A stretch of DNA of 64,000 bases from NCBI GenBank assembly GCA_015059905.1, contig SUZN01000001.1, positions 62,001-126,000 on the forward strand. Direction: 5' to 3'. A model generated the notes under the pieces. That model was not told the DNA's origin and did no database searches. It saw only the letters and a program-made list of their open reading frames with translations. Made by a program: the position numbers and the translations under genes. This DNA is from Rikenellaceae bacterium. Its GTDB lineage: Bacteria; Bacteroidota; Bacteroidia; Bacteroidales; Rikenellaceae. Of the stretch, positions 9,162 through 16,272 are shown piece after piece (positions within the stretch are counted from its first letter, which is position 1; every line of letters begins with the position of its first letter).

Positions 9162-10318
9162 TCTTCTATCTTAAATCTTACGGCAACATCGTCGTAAGCA
9201 AAATATCCTGGTACTGACAGACCGTAGTCGCCATTCATATCCTCCGAGCCTACAAGGTTAAAGGCAACCTTTACAACCTCACCGAGTGATGAGAGGTCCC
9301 ATTTTGTCCACTCGGTAACGAACTTCTTGCCCTTCTCCAAGAGATAGAACTCTGTTGAAGCAATAGGCTCTGCATCCTCGTCAAATGAGTTGTAGCCATA
9401 GGCAACAATCTTATATGTAGATTCGTCGCCCAATACATAAGTAGAACCGAAGCCCGCAGCCTGCAACTGGTTATATACATAGGTGGTGTTTGTAACCCAC
9501 ATATGGTCAATCACTCGTGCCACGCCATCGTCAAACTCAAATGAAGGCATTGTGTTGTTCATGCCGTATGAGGTCTCGTCCACATAGCCAAAGTGAGTGT
9601 TGAAGTTCTCGCCACTGTGTCCGCCTGTTACGTTATATGCCTGAAGGTCATACATATAGTTACCCTCATTCTCCCAATCTGTGCCTACGTAGTTCGATAC
9701 ACCTGCGTGACCTGCAAAGTATCCGAAATCGCCCATCACAGGGGTAAAGACCAACTCGGTGTTACCCTCATCATACCACGAGTATGAGCCGTGACCGTTG
9801 CCATACTGACCATCCGCAGGGATAAAGTCGCTCCAGTAGGTGCTGCCCTCTGAGCCAACATAATCGGCATCCTCGAAAGTAAGCACACGCAGCTCATAAT
9901 CCTTCTTCTTTGGCAGAACGATTACGCGACCATCTGTAAGGGTGATGATAACCTCGTCGTCGGTCTCCTCAATGCTCTCGAAGATAGAGTCGCCATCCTT
10001 GCCGTCCTTGCCATCAGCACCGTCTTTACCGTTGGTACCGTTCTGACCATCTTTGCCGTGGCGCAGTGTAACTTTTGAGCCATCGCTGAAAGTAAGTGTG
10101 TAACCCTCGTCGGTGGACTCAACGCCAGTAATTGTCTTACCGTTGTTCATCGCGTCAATCAATGCCGAAAGGGCTGCGATGTCGGCAGTGTTGTCTGCTA
10201 CCTGATCCTCCAGACCATTAACTTTGTTCCACAAGTCGGAGTCATCATACTCGCAGGCTGTGAACGCTGTTGCAGCCAATGCTGCAACGCAAAAAATAAA
10301 GAACTTTTTCATACGCAT
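9158..10318 (-). CDS. DUF4465 surface lipoprotein with collagen-like segment (possible BtuH-type B12 binder)
   Basis: This 386-residue protein is the first gene after the cobalamin riboswitch. It has a lipoprotein signal (TAFTAC, Cys21), a short heptad-like coiled coil (LWNKVNGLEDQVADNTADI), a small DUF4988-like beta segment, a collagen-like run of Gly-X-Y triplets rich in GKDG (residues about 88-110), and a C-terminal DUF4465 beta-sandwich (from about residue 145, RVLTFEDADYVG). DUF4465 proteins recur in B12-regulated loci. BtuH-type surface lipoproteins of Bacteroides bind cobalamin, and this may be their counterpart, but I cannot confirm the family match. The coiled coil plus collagen-like stalk could trimerise it and hold the binding domain away from the membrane. 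Confidence 0.65.
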   Translation of the reverse strand: MRMKKFFIFCVAALAATAFTACEYDDSDLWNKVNGLEDQVADNTADIAALSALIDAMNNGKTITGVESTDEGYTLTFSDGSKVTLRHGKDGQNGTNGKDGADGKDGKDGDSIFESIEETDDEVIITLTDGRVIVLPKKKDYELRVLTFEDADYVGSEGSTYWSDFIPADGQYGNGHGSYSWYDEGNTELVFTPVMGDFGYFAGHAGVSNYVGTDWENEGNYMYDLQAYNVTGGHSGENFNTHFGYVDETSYGMNNTMPSFEFDDGVARVIDHMWVTNTTYVYNQLQAAGFGSTYVLGDESTYKIVAYGYNSFDEDAEPIASTEFYLLEKGKKFVTEWTKWDLSSLGEVVKVAFNLVGSEDMNGDYGLSVPGYFAYDDVAVRFKIED

Positions 10319-10401
10319 AAATGTTTTAAGTTAATAAAAAGTGTTCTTTCCAGGGTGCAGAACAGCCTCTTCAAAACATTTTTGCCGTATTACCTTAAAT
10401 A

Positions 10402-10424
10402 TATATACACCGAAGTGATATATA
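10402..10424 (-). other. Leader hairpin with tetraloop-like tip
   Basis: On the minus strand a stem of TATATCAC and GTGTATA type closes on a TTCG loop, about 85-105 nt before the DUF4465 start and downstream of the riboswitch. It may belong to the expression platform or protect the leader. It has no T-run. Confidence 0.4.
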
Positions 10425-10518
10425 CAATCGCCACCAATACAGTAGGGGCAAAATCTAAATTTAACGGATAAAATTAGTTTTGATTCAGCCCCGTAGTCCT
10501 GCAGGTCGTAAATCTAAA

Positions 10519-10700
10519 ATGCAACGGGTAGGTCTTCTGACTTGTTCCCTCTGATGCGCCTTCCCAGCTTAAAGCCAGTGGCAAAGAGTGCAACAGAATA
10601 ATTCCTCGCGGAATGGAACTCACAGCAACAGGTATTGTCACGGAATTTCACCGTATTCCCTATTATCCTCGAATGACAGTCGCCAACAAGGACCCAATTG
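10519..10700 (-). promoter_or_regulatory. Cobalamin riboswitch, B12 uptake operon
   Basis: The minus strand carries the conserved blocks of the adenosylcobalamin aptamer in order: a GGTCC start, AGGGAATACGGTGAAATTCCG, GCCACTG...GGGAAGGC, and AAGTCAGAAGACCTACC near 10520-10545. It lies upstream of the DUF4465/lipoprotein/BtuG/BtuB genes. About 200 nt separate it from the first ATG. Within them ACGGGGC and GCCCCTA can pair, a plausible switching hairpin. High cobalamin should lower expression of the uptake genes. Confidence 0.92.
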
Positions 10701-10705
10701 CAATG

Positions 10706-10733
10706 CAAATATAGCAAAAAAAATTGGTATCAA
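10706..10733 (-). promoter_or_regulatory. Promoter of the B12 uptake operon
   Basis: The minus strand shows TATATTTG (complement of 10706-10713) a few nucleotides before the riboswitch aptamer, with a TTG about 17 nt further upstream (complement of 10731-10733). The spacing is slightly short of the 19-21 nt seen elsewhere in this window. Confidence 0.55.
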
Positions 10734-10763
10734 AATATTTTGACTCTTTTTTTAGGGGGAATA

Positions 10764-10794
10764 TTGTGTTTGGTTGTAATAATCAGTATCTTTG
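10764..10794 (+). promoter_or_regulatory. Promoter of the secreted protein at 10834
   Basis: TTG at 10764-10766 and TATCTTTG at 10787-10794 are 20 nt apart, and the ATG follows 39 nt later. It is divergent from the B12 operon promoter. Confidence 0.6.
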
Positions 10795-10833
10795 TTTATG
10801 TAGAAATAGTATTATTGATGTAAAATAATTTAT

Positions 10834-13128
10834 ATGAAACGAATAGTCTTTATATTGTTGCAACTGGTAATGTGTATTACTTGCTGGGCTCAAGGTAAAG
10901 TGTTGTTGCCAGGAGAAGATGGACGTAAGCCAGCGTTAGAGTTGGATTATTTTCCACATCGGCAATATGCGTTTGTGTGGCGTAACTGGAGCGTGGTGGA
11001 TAAGTCACGACTGGCGGAGGTGCTTGCAACATCTGTCGAGAATGTGGAGGAGTTGGCAACATCGATGGGCTTGCCACACCGTCAGAGTATCGAGCCTGAA
11101 TGGGCTACTACTCGTGGTTATATGACAGTGTTGCGTCGAAATTGGCATCTTCTTCCTTATGAGCAACTTATGCAGTTACTTGATATGAGTCGTGAGGAGT
11201 TGCGTTTTCGATTGATTGAGGATGATTTTCTGTGGGTGAAGTTGGGAAATATTAAACCCTGGTGCGAGCCGTTGCAGTATGAAGCCCCAACAGCCGAAAT
11301 GCGCCAGCGAGCAGCACAGATTGCCTCAGATGTCAAGACTTTAGGCAAGAATGTCTTTAGTGTTGAAGAGCCTCGCTTTGGCTTTATTCGTGAGTTTGAA
11401 AAGGTAAAGAGAGAGAAGACGCCATCGTTGATAGAACACGATGATGATGGCTTTGAGTTGCGAATGATATATCCTTATTTTGCAGATTTTGGCGACCCGT
11501 TGCTGGATGAGGAGTTGAGTTCATATCCAGAGGAACTTTTCCGCCGTTTGCAAGCAGTGGGTGTGAATGGAGTGTGGCTACATACAGTGTTAAGAACATT
11601 GGTAGCTCCCGACGATAAAGGTTTTCCTGGTGATGAGCGTGCCGCAGAGCGTGTGGCGGGCATGAACCGATTGGTTGAGCGAGCTGCTAAATATGGCATA
11701 AAGATATATCTCTATTTGAATGAGCCGCGTGCTATGGGCGAAGAGTTCTTCGATGGGGATGAGCAGAGGATGTCTTATGCTGGTACAAAGTTGGGCGATA
11801 TGTATTCGTTCTGTACATCAAACCCCGAAGTGCTTGCCTGGTTGAGTCGTTCAATGGAGCATTTGTTTGAGGAGGTTAAGGGACTTGGTGGCGTGTTTAC
11901 AATCACAGCATCGGAAAATCATACTACCTGTGCCTCACGCAACTATTACGATTGCCCTCGTTGCGGAAAGGTTGATTATGCAGATTTGATAGCTGATATA
12001 AATCGAGCCATTGAACGCGGAGTACATAAGGTCGCACCAGAGGCGAAGGTGATAGTGTGGGATTGGGGATGGCCTGATGATAAGTGTGAGGCTATTATAT
12101 CCAAACTGCCCAAAGAGTGTTGGTTTATGTCGGTGAGTGAGTGGTCGAAACCTATCAATCGAGGCGGAGTGACATCACTGATTGGGGAGTATTCGCTGTC
12201 AGCGGTCGGACCAGGTCCGCGTGCCTTGAAAAATTGGGAGGCAGCGCGACGTGCGGGACTTAAGACGGTGGCGAAGGTGCAGGTGAATGCCACGTGGGAG
12301 ATGGCGGTTGTTCCTTCGGTGCCTGTGCTTGATTTGGTGGCACGTCACGCCTCAAACCTATCCGCGCAGGATGTCAATGGTGTGATGTTGAGCTGGAGCC
12401 TGGGTGGTTATCCGTCAGAGAATTTGAAACTCTTTCAGACTATTCGACAAGGTGATGATGTTGAAGATGTAGTTGCTGCATTGGCTTGTGAAGAGTATGG
12501 TCAGCAGGCTGGCGAACTGGTGCGTGAGGCTTGGCGCAAGTGCTCTGAAGGGTTTGAAAACTATCCATATCACATTGGCACGGTTTATACAGCGCCTCAT
12601 CATGTCGGTCCATCAAATCCTTTTTATATGAATGTGACCGAGTATGTTGCCACTATGGTCGGTATTCCGTATGATAACTATTATGCGTGGGCTTCAGTCT
12701 ATCCGTTGGATGTGTGGGTATCGCTGCTGGATAAGAGTGCTGCGGGATTTGAGCAGGGAGTAGATTTGCTCCGTCAAGCCTATAAGGTGGCAAAAGGAAA
12801 GTATCGGGAGAAGGTAGAACAGCAATTAAATCGAGCCGAGGCTGTGCGTATCCATCTGAAATCATCGGCAGTGCAAACACGCTTTTTTGAGGCTCGCAAT
12901 AGATACAATATGAGTAAAGATGACAAGGTGCGTGAGCAATGCAAGAGGGCAATGCGTGAAGCGTGTGTCGAGGAGCAGACTTTGATTCGACAAATGTTGC
13001 CTGTCGTTTCAAAAGACTCTTCGATAGCATTCGAATCGTCAAATCAATATTTCTATCTGACAGCCGATTTGGTTGAGGCATACATAAGTATATGTTATGC
13101 TCTGCGCCAGATAGATAACCAAATGTAG
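10834..13128 (+). CDS. Secreted protein, glycoside-hydrolase-like, function unknown
   Basis: This 764-residue protein has a Sec signal peptide (MKRIVFILLQLVMCITCWAQ) and no lipobox. The centre (about residues 190-460) reads like a TIM barrel: strands such as GVNGVWLHTVLR, KIYLYLNEPRAMG, GGVFTITASENH and VIVWDWGW carry acidic and aromatic residues near strand ends, as in retaining glycoside hydrolases. A CPRCGK segment (about residue 378) with the earlier Cys residues could bind metal. The C-terminal 200 residues are alpha-helical. I do not recognise a defined CAZy family. It is monocistronic between the two cobalamin riboswitches, with its own promoter. A role in glycan breakdown is plausible but unproven. 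Confidence 0.6.
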   Translation: MKRIVFILLQLVMCITCWAQGKVLLPGEDGRKPALELDYFPHRQYAFVWRNWSVVDKSRLAEVLATSVENVEELATSMGLPHRQSIEPEWATTRGYMTVLRRNWHLLPYEQLMQLLDMSREELRFRLIEDDFLWVKLGNIKPWCEPLQYEAPTAEMRQRAAQIASDVKTLGKNVFSVEEPRFGFIREFEKVKREKTPSLIEHDDDGFELRMIYPYFADFGDPLLDEELSSYPEELFRRLQAVGVNGVWLHTVLRTLVAPDDKGFPGDERAAERVAGMNRLVERAAKYGIKIYLYLNEPRAMGEEFFDGDEQRMSYAGTKLGDMYSFCTSNPEVLAWLSRSMEHLFEEVKGLGGVFTITASENHTTCASRNYYDCPRCGKVDYADLIADINRAIERGVHKVAPEAKVIVWDWGWPDDKCEAIISKLPKECWFMSVSEWSKPINRGGVTSLIGEYSLSAVGPGPRALKNWEAARRAGLKTVAKVQVNATWEMAVVPSVPVLDLVARHASNLSAQDVNGVMLSWSLGGYPSENLKLFQTIRQGDDVEDVVAALACEEYGQQAGELVREAWRKCSEGFENYPYHIGTVYTAPHHVGPSNPFYMNVTEYVATMVGIPYDNYYAWASVYPLDVWVSLLDKSAAGFEQGVDLLRQAYKVAKGKYREKVEQQLNRAEAVRIHLKSSAVQTRFFEARNRYNMSKDDKVREQCKRAMREACVEEQTLIRQMLPVVSKDSSIAFESSNQYFYLTADLVEAYISICYALRQIDNQM

Positions 13129-13197
13129 GTCAGTTGAATATCTTTTTGAAGAATTTTATCCTTTGTGGATTGATGATATTCTGTCAATAACTAATAT

Positions 13198-13229
13198 TTG
13201 AGAGGAAGAATTTCTACAAAATATTTTTG
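13198..13229 (+). promoter_or_regulatory. Promoter of nrdDG
   Basis: TTG at 13198-13200 and TATTTTTG at 13222-13229 are spaced 21 nt apart. Transcription would begin around 13237, just before the riboswitch aptamer. Confidence 0.65.
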
Positions 13230-13244
13230 TAATATTGCAATCGT

Positions 13245-13412
13245 TTTAGGTGCCTTGACCTTTTGGGGTCGGGGTGAAAAGGGAATCCAGTGAAAATCTG
13301 GAGCTATACCCGTAGCTGTTAATTCATTATGCGTTGCACGATTCGAGCCACTGTTTGTAATGGGAAGGCTGTGCAAGGAGAATAAGCCAGAAGACCTGCC
13401 TTAAACTGAAGC
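13245..13412 (+). promoter_or_regulatory. Cobalamin riboswitch upstream of nrdDG
   Basis: All conserved blocks of the cobalamin aptamer are present in order: AGGTGCCTTGACC (13248-13260), GGGTGAAAAGGGAATCC (13272-13288), GCTATACCCG, GAGCCACTG, GGGAAGGC and AAGCCAGAAGACCTGCC (13384-13400). It precedes nrdD by about 105 nt. In that interval a GAGCC...GGGCTC hairpin (about 13443-13462) and a GGGGA/TCCCC pairing could form the expression platform. Confidence 0.93.
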
Positions 13413-13518
13413 CAAATACTTTCGGGGAGAAGGGTATTTGTTGGAGCCTGTGCTGTCGGGCTCGTTTCGTATGTGCTTTTCCCCAGATGTTACCACTGAA
13501 CATACAAAAATTAAAGAT

Positions 13519-15726
13519 ATGATACAGACTGTAGTAAAGAGAGATGGTCGCATCGTGGGTTTTAACCGCGAGAAGATTGCAGCCGCCATACGTAAGGCGA
13601 TGCTTACGACCGAGCACGGAGAGGATGAAATTCTCGTGAATAAAATCGTGGACCGTATTGAATTTCGTGGCGCCGAGCAGTCATCGGTGGAGGATATTCA
13701 GGATATGGTCGAGATGGAGCTTATGAAGTCACCACGCAAGGAGGTGGCAAAGAGCTACATCGCTTATCGTAACCGCCGCAGTATTGCCCGCAAGGCAAAG
13801 ACCCGCGAGATGTTCCTCGAGATTGTTGAGGCGAAGTCGAACGACGTGACACGCGAGAACGCAAATATGAATGCCGATACCCCTGCGGGTATGATGATGA
13901 AGTTCGCATCGGAGACCACAAAGCCTTTCGTGGACGATTACTTGCTCTCGGAGCAGACACTGTGGGCGGTGCGTAACAACTATCTGCATATTCACGACAA
14001 GGATTACTATCCAACCAAGTCGCTCACCTGCATCCAGCACCCACTCGACCGCATCCTTGAGGGCGGTTTTGTTGCGGGTCACGGCGAGTCACGCCCAGCG
14101 CGCAGAATTGAGACTGCGTCTGTTATGGCTTGTATCTCGATGGAGACTGTGCAGAATGAGATGCACGGCGGTCAGGCTATCCCTGCTTTCGACTTCTATC
14201 TTGCGCCTTATGTGCGTTCAAGCTATGTTGAGGAGATAAAGACCATCGAGAGCCTTTCGGGTATAGATTTGAAGCACCTCTACGATGCTCCAATCGAGGA
14301 TTATATCACCCGTGAGCTTGACTTCCTGCAGGGTGATGAGCGTTTCAAGCAGCACGCAATCAACCGCACCGTAAACCGTGTGCATCAGTCTATGGAGGCG
14401 TTTATTCACAATATGAATACCATCCATTCGCGCGGTGGAAACCAGGTCGTGTTCTCTTCAATCAACTACGGAACTGACACCTCTGCCGAGGGTCGTTGTA
14501 TTATTCGCGAGTTGCTGCAATCAACCTTTGAGGGTGTTGGTGGCGGCTCAACAGCTATCTTCCCTATCCAGATATGGAAGAAGAAGCGCGGCGTGAGCTA
14601 TCTGCCCGAGGACCGTAACTACGACCTCTATTGCTTCGCTTGTAAGGTTGCAGCACGTCGTTTCTTCCCTAACTTTGTGAACTTGGATGCGACATATAAC
14701 TTCCACGAGAAGTGGCGCGAGGATGACCCATTGCGTTACCGCTATGAGGTGGCTACGATGGGTTGCCGTACGCGTGTGTTTGAGAACCGTTTTGGCGAAA
14801 AGACATCCATTGCACGTGGTAACCTCTCATTCTCGACAATCAACATCGTGCGATTGGCTATTGAGTGTATGAGTGTGGAGGATAAGCAGTTGCGTATCGA
14901 CCGTTTCTTTGCAAAGCTGGATGAGTTGCTGGAGATTACAGCCAAGCAGTTGTGCGATAGATTTGAGTTCCAGAAGACCGCCCTTGCAAAACAGTTCCCT
15001 CTGTTGATGTCGGCTCTGTGGAGTGGCAGTGAGAACCTGAAGCCAACCGACACTATCGAGCGCGTAATCAATCAGGGTACGCTCGGAATTGGCTTTATCG
15101 GTCTGGCAGAGTGTCTGATTGCGCTGGTGGGCAAGCATCACGGCGAGAGCGAGGAGGCACAGGAGTTGGGCCTGAAGATTGTTCGTTATATGCGTGACCG
15201 TGTGGTTGAGTTCTCGGAGCGTTATCAGCATAACTTCAGCGTGCTGGCTACTCCAGCCGAGGGTTTGTCGGGTCGTTTTACTCGCATCGACCGCAAGGAG
15301 TTCGGCGAGATTGCAGGCATTACCGACAAGATTTACTACACCAACTCAAACCATATTCCCGTATATTACAAGTGCTCGCCAAAGCATAAGGCGGAGATTG
15401 AGGCTCCATATCACGAGCTGACGGGTGGTGGTCATATCTTCTATGTGGAGATTGACGGCGATGCAACGCACAACCCACAGGCGATTATGGATATTGTGGA
15501 TTTGCTCGATAAGTATAATATCGGTTACTGTTCGGTAAACCACAACCGCAACCGTTGTATGGCGTGCGGCTATGAGGATGCACAGCAGGAGTTGAAGGTG
15601 TGCCCAAAGTGCGGCAGTAATGATATCGACCGCTTGCAGCGTATCACAGGCTATCTGGTGGGCACTACCGAGCGTTGGAATAAAGCTAAATTGGCGGAGT
15701 TGAATGACCGAGTTATCCACAAATAG
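13519..15726 (+). CDS. nrdD: Anaerobic (class III) ribonucleoside-triphosphate reductase
   Basis: This enzyme of about 735 residues makes dNTPs from NTPs without oxygen. An N-terminal ATP-cone (MIQTVVKRDGRIVGFNREKI, residues 1-90) gives allosteric control. The catalytic barrel follows. A CX2C...CX2C zinc site (CMACGYEDAQQ, VCPKCG) comes before the glycyl-radical loop RITGYLVG with Gly711. The open frame extends upstream to a TTG at 13438, but that overlaps the riboswitch platform and adds 27 unrelated residues, so the ATG at 13519 is chosen. nrdG overlaps its end. Control by a cobalamin riboswitch implies that it is used when B12 is low. Confidence 0.97.
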   Translation: MIQTVVKRDGRIVGFNREKIAAAIRKAMLTTEHGEDEILVNKIVDRIEFRGAEQSSVEDIQDMVEMELMKSPRKEVAKSYIAYRNRRSIARKAKTREMFLEIVEAKSNDVTRENANMNADTPAGMMMKFASETTKPFVDDYLLSEQTLWAVRNNYLHIHDKDYYPTKSLTCIQHPLDRILEGGFVAGHGESRPARRIETASVMACISMETVQNEMHGGQAIPAFDFYLAPYVRSSYVEEIKTIESLSGIDLKHLYDAPIEDYITRELDFLQGDERFKQHAINRTVNRVHQSMEAFIHNMNTIHSRGGNQVVFSSINYGTDTSAEGRCIIRELLQSTFEGVGGGSTAIFPIQIWKKKRGVSYLPEDRNYDLYCFACKVAARRFFPNFVNLDATYNFHEKWREDDPLRYRYEVATMGCRTRVFENRFGEKTSIARGNLSFSTINIVRLAIECMSVEDKQLRIDRFFAKLDELLEITAKQLCDRFEFQKTALAKQFPLLMSALWSGSENLKPTDTIERVINQGTLGIGFIGLAECLIALVGKHHGESEEAQELGLKIVRYMRDRVVEFSERYQHNFSVLATPAEGLSGRFTRIDRKEFGEIAGITDKIYYTNSNHIPVYYKCSPKHKAEIEAPYHELTGGGHIFYVEIDGDATHNPQAIMDIVDLLDKYNIGYCSVNHNRNRCMACGYEDAQQELKVCPKCGSNDIDRLQRITGYLVGTTERWNKAKLAELNDRVIHK

Positions 15727-16213
15727 CATTCGTGTACTCGACATCAAGTACGGCACATCGGTCGATGGTGTTGGGCTTCGTACCTCAATCTACTGCGCGG
15801 GGTGTGAGAATGGCTGCCCAGGGTGTCACAATCCCCAATCGTGGGACGATAGAGGCGGCGAGGCTGTCGAGGTTGAGGAGTTGTTCCGCCTGATAGAGGA
15901 TGCTGATATGAATGTCACCTTTACGGGTGGCGACCCGATGTTTCATCCCGAGGGTTTTACGCAGCTTGCCCAGCTAATAAAGAGTAGAACAAAAAGGACA
16001 ATTTGGTGCTATACGGGTTACCGCTTTGAGACTTTGTTGAAGCACCCTTCGCGCAGGGCTTTGGTGGAGCTGTGTGATGTGATTGTGGATGGTCGTTATG
16101 TCGAGGCAGAGCGTGATTTGTCGCTCCATTTTCGCGGGAGCCGCAATCAGCGCATCATCGATGTAAGACGCTCGCTGGATGAGGGCGAGGTGGTGCTGAT
16201 GGAGGGGGTGTAG
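15704..16213 (+). CDS. nrdG: Anaerobic ribonucleotide reductase activating protein
   Basis: This 169-residue radical SAM protein generates the glycyl radical on NrdD. The cluster motif is CENGCPGC with Cys34, Cys38 and Cys41 (CX3CX2C), and a nearby extra Cys31 is also present. The VTFTGGDPMFHPEG segment is the SAM-binding GGD/E motif. The start overlaps the nrdD stop by 23 bp, so translation is coupled, and it shares the B12-riboswitch transcript. Length is typical for the family. Confidence 0.95.
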   Translation: MTELSTNSIRVLDIKYGTSVDGVGLRTSIYCAGCENGCPGCHNPQSWDDRGGEAVEVEELFRLIEDADMNVTFTGGDPMFHPEGFTQLAQLIKSRTKRTIWCYTGYRFETLLKHPSRRALVELCDVIVDGRYVEAERDLSLHFRGSRNQRIIDVRRSLDEGEVVLMEGV

Positions 16214-16272
16214 CCTCTTAAGGGTATGACTCTGCTTGGCGAAAAAGAGATAAATAAATTAAAAATAACAAT

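Noticed and set aside
9922..10122. Possible CRISPR-like or VNTR pattern in the Gly-X-Y coding stretch
   Set aside because: The repeats are short in-frame coding triplets of a collagen-like segment, without spacers.
13438..13518. TTG start that would lengthen NrdD by 27 residues
   Set aside because: It lies in the riboswitch expression platform and the extra residues are not part of the ATP-cone family.
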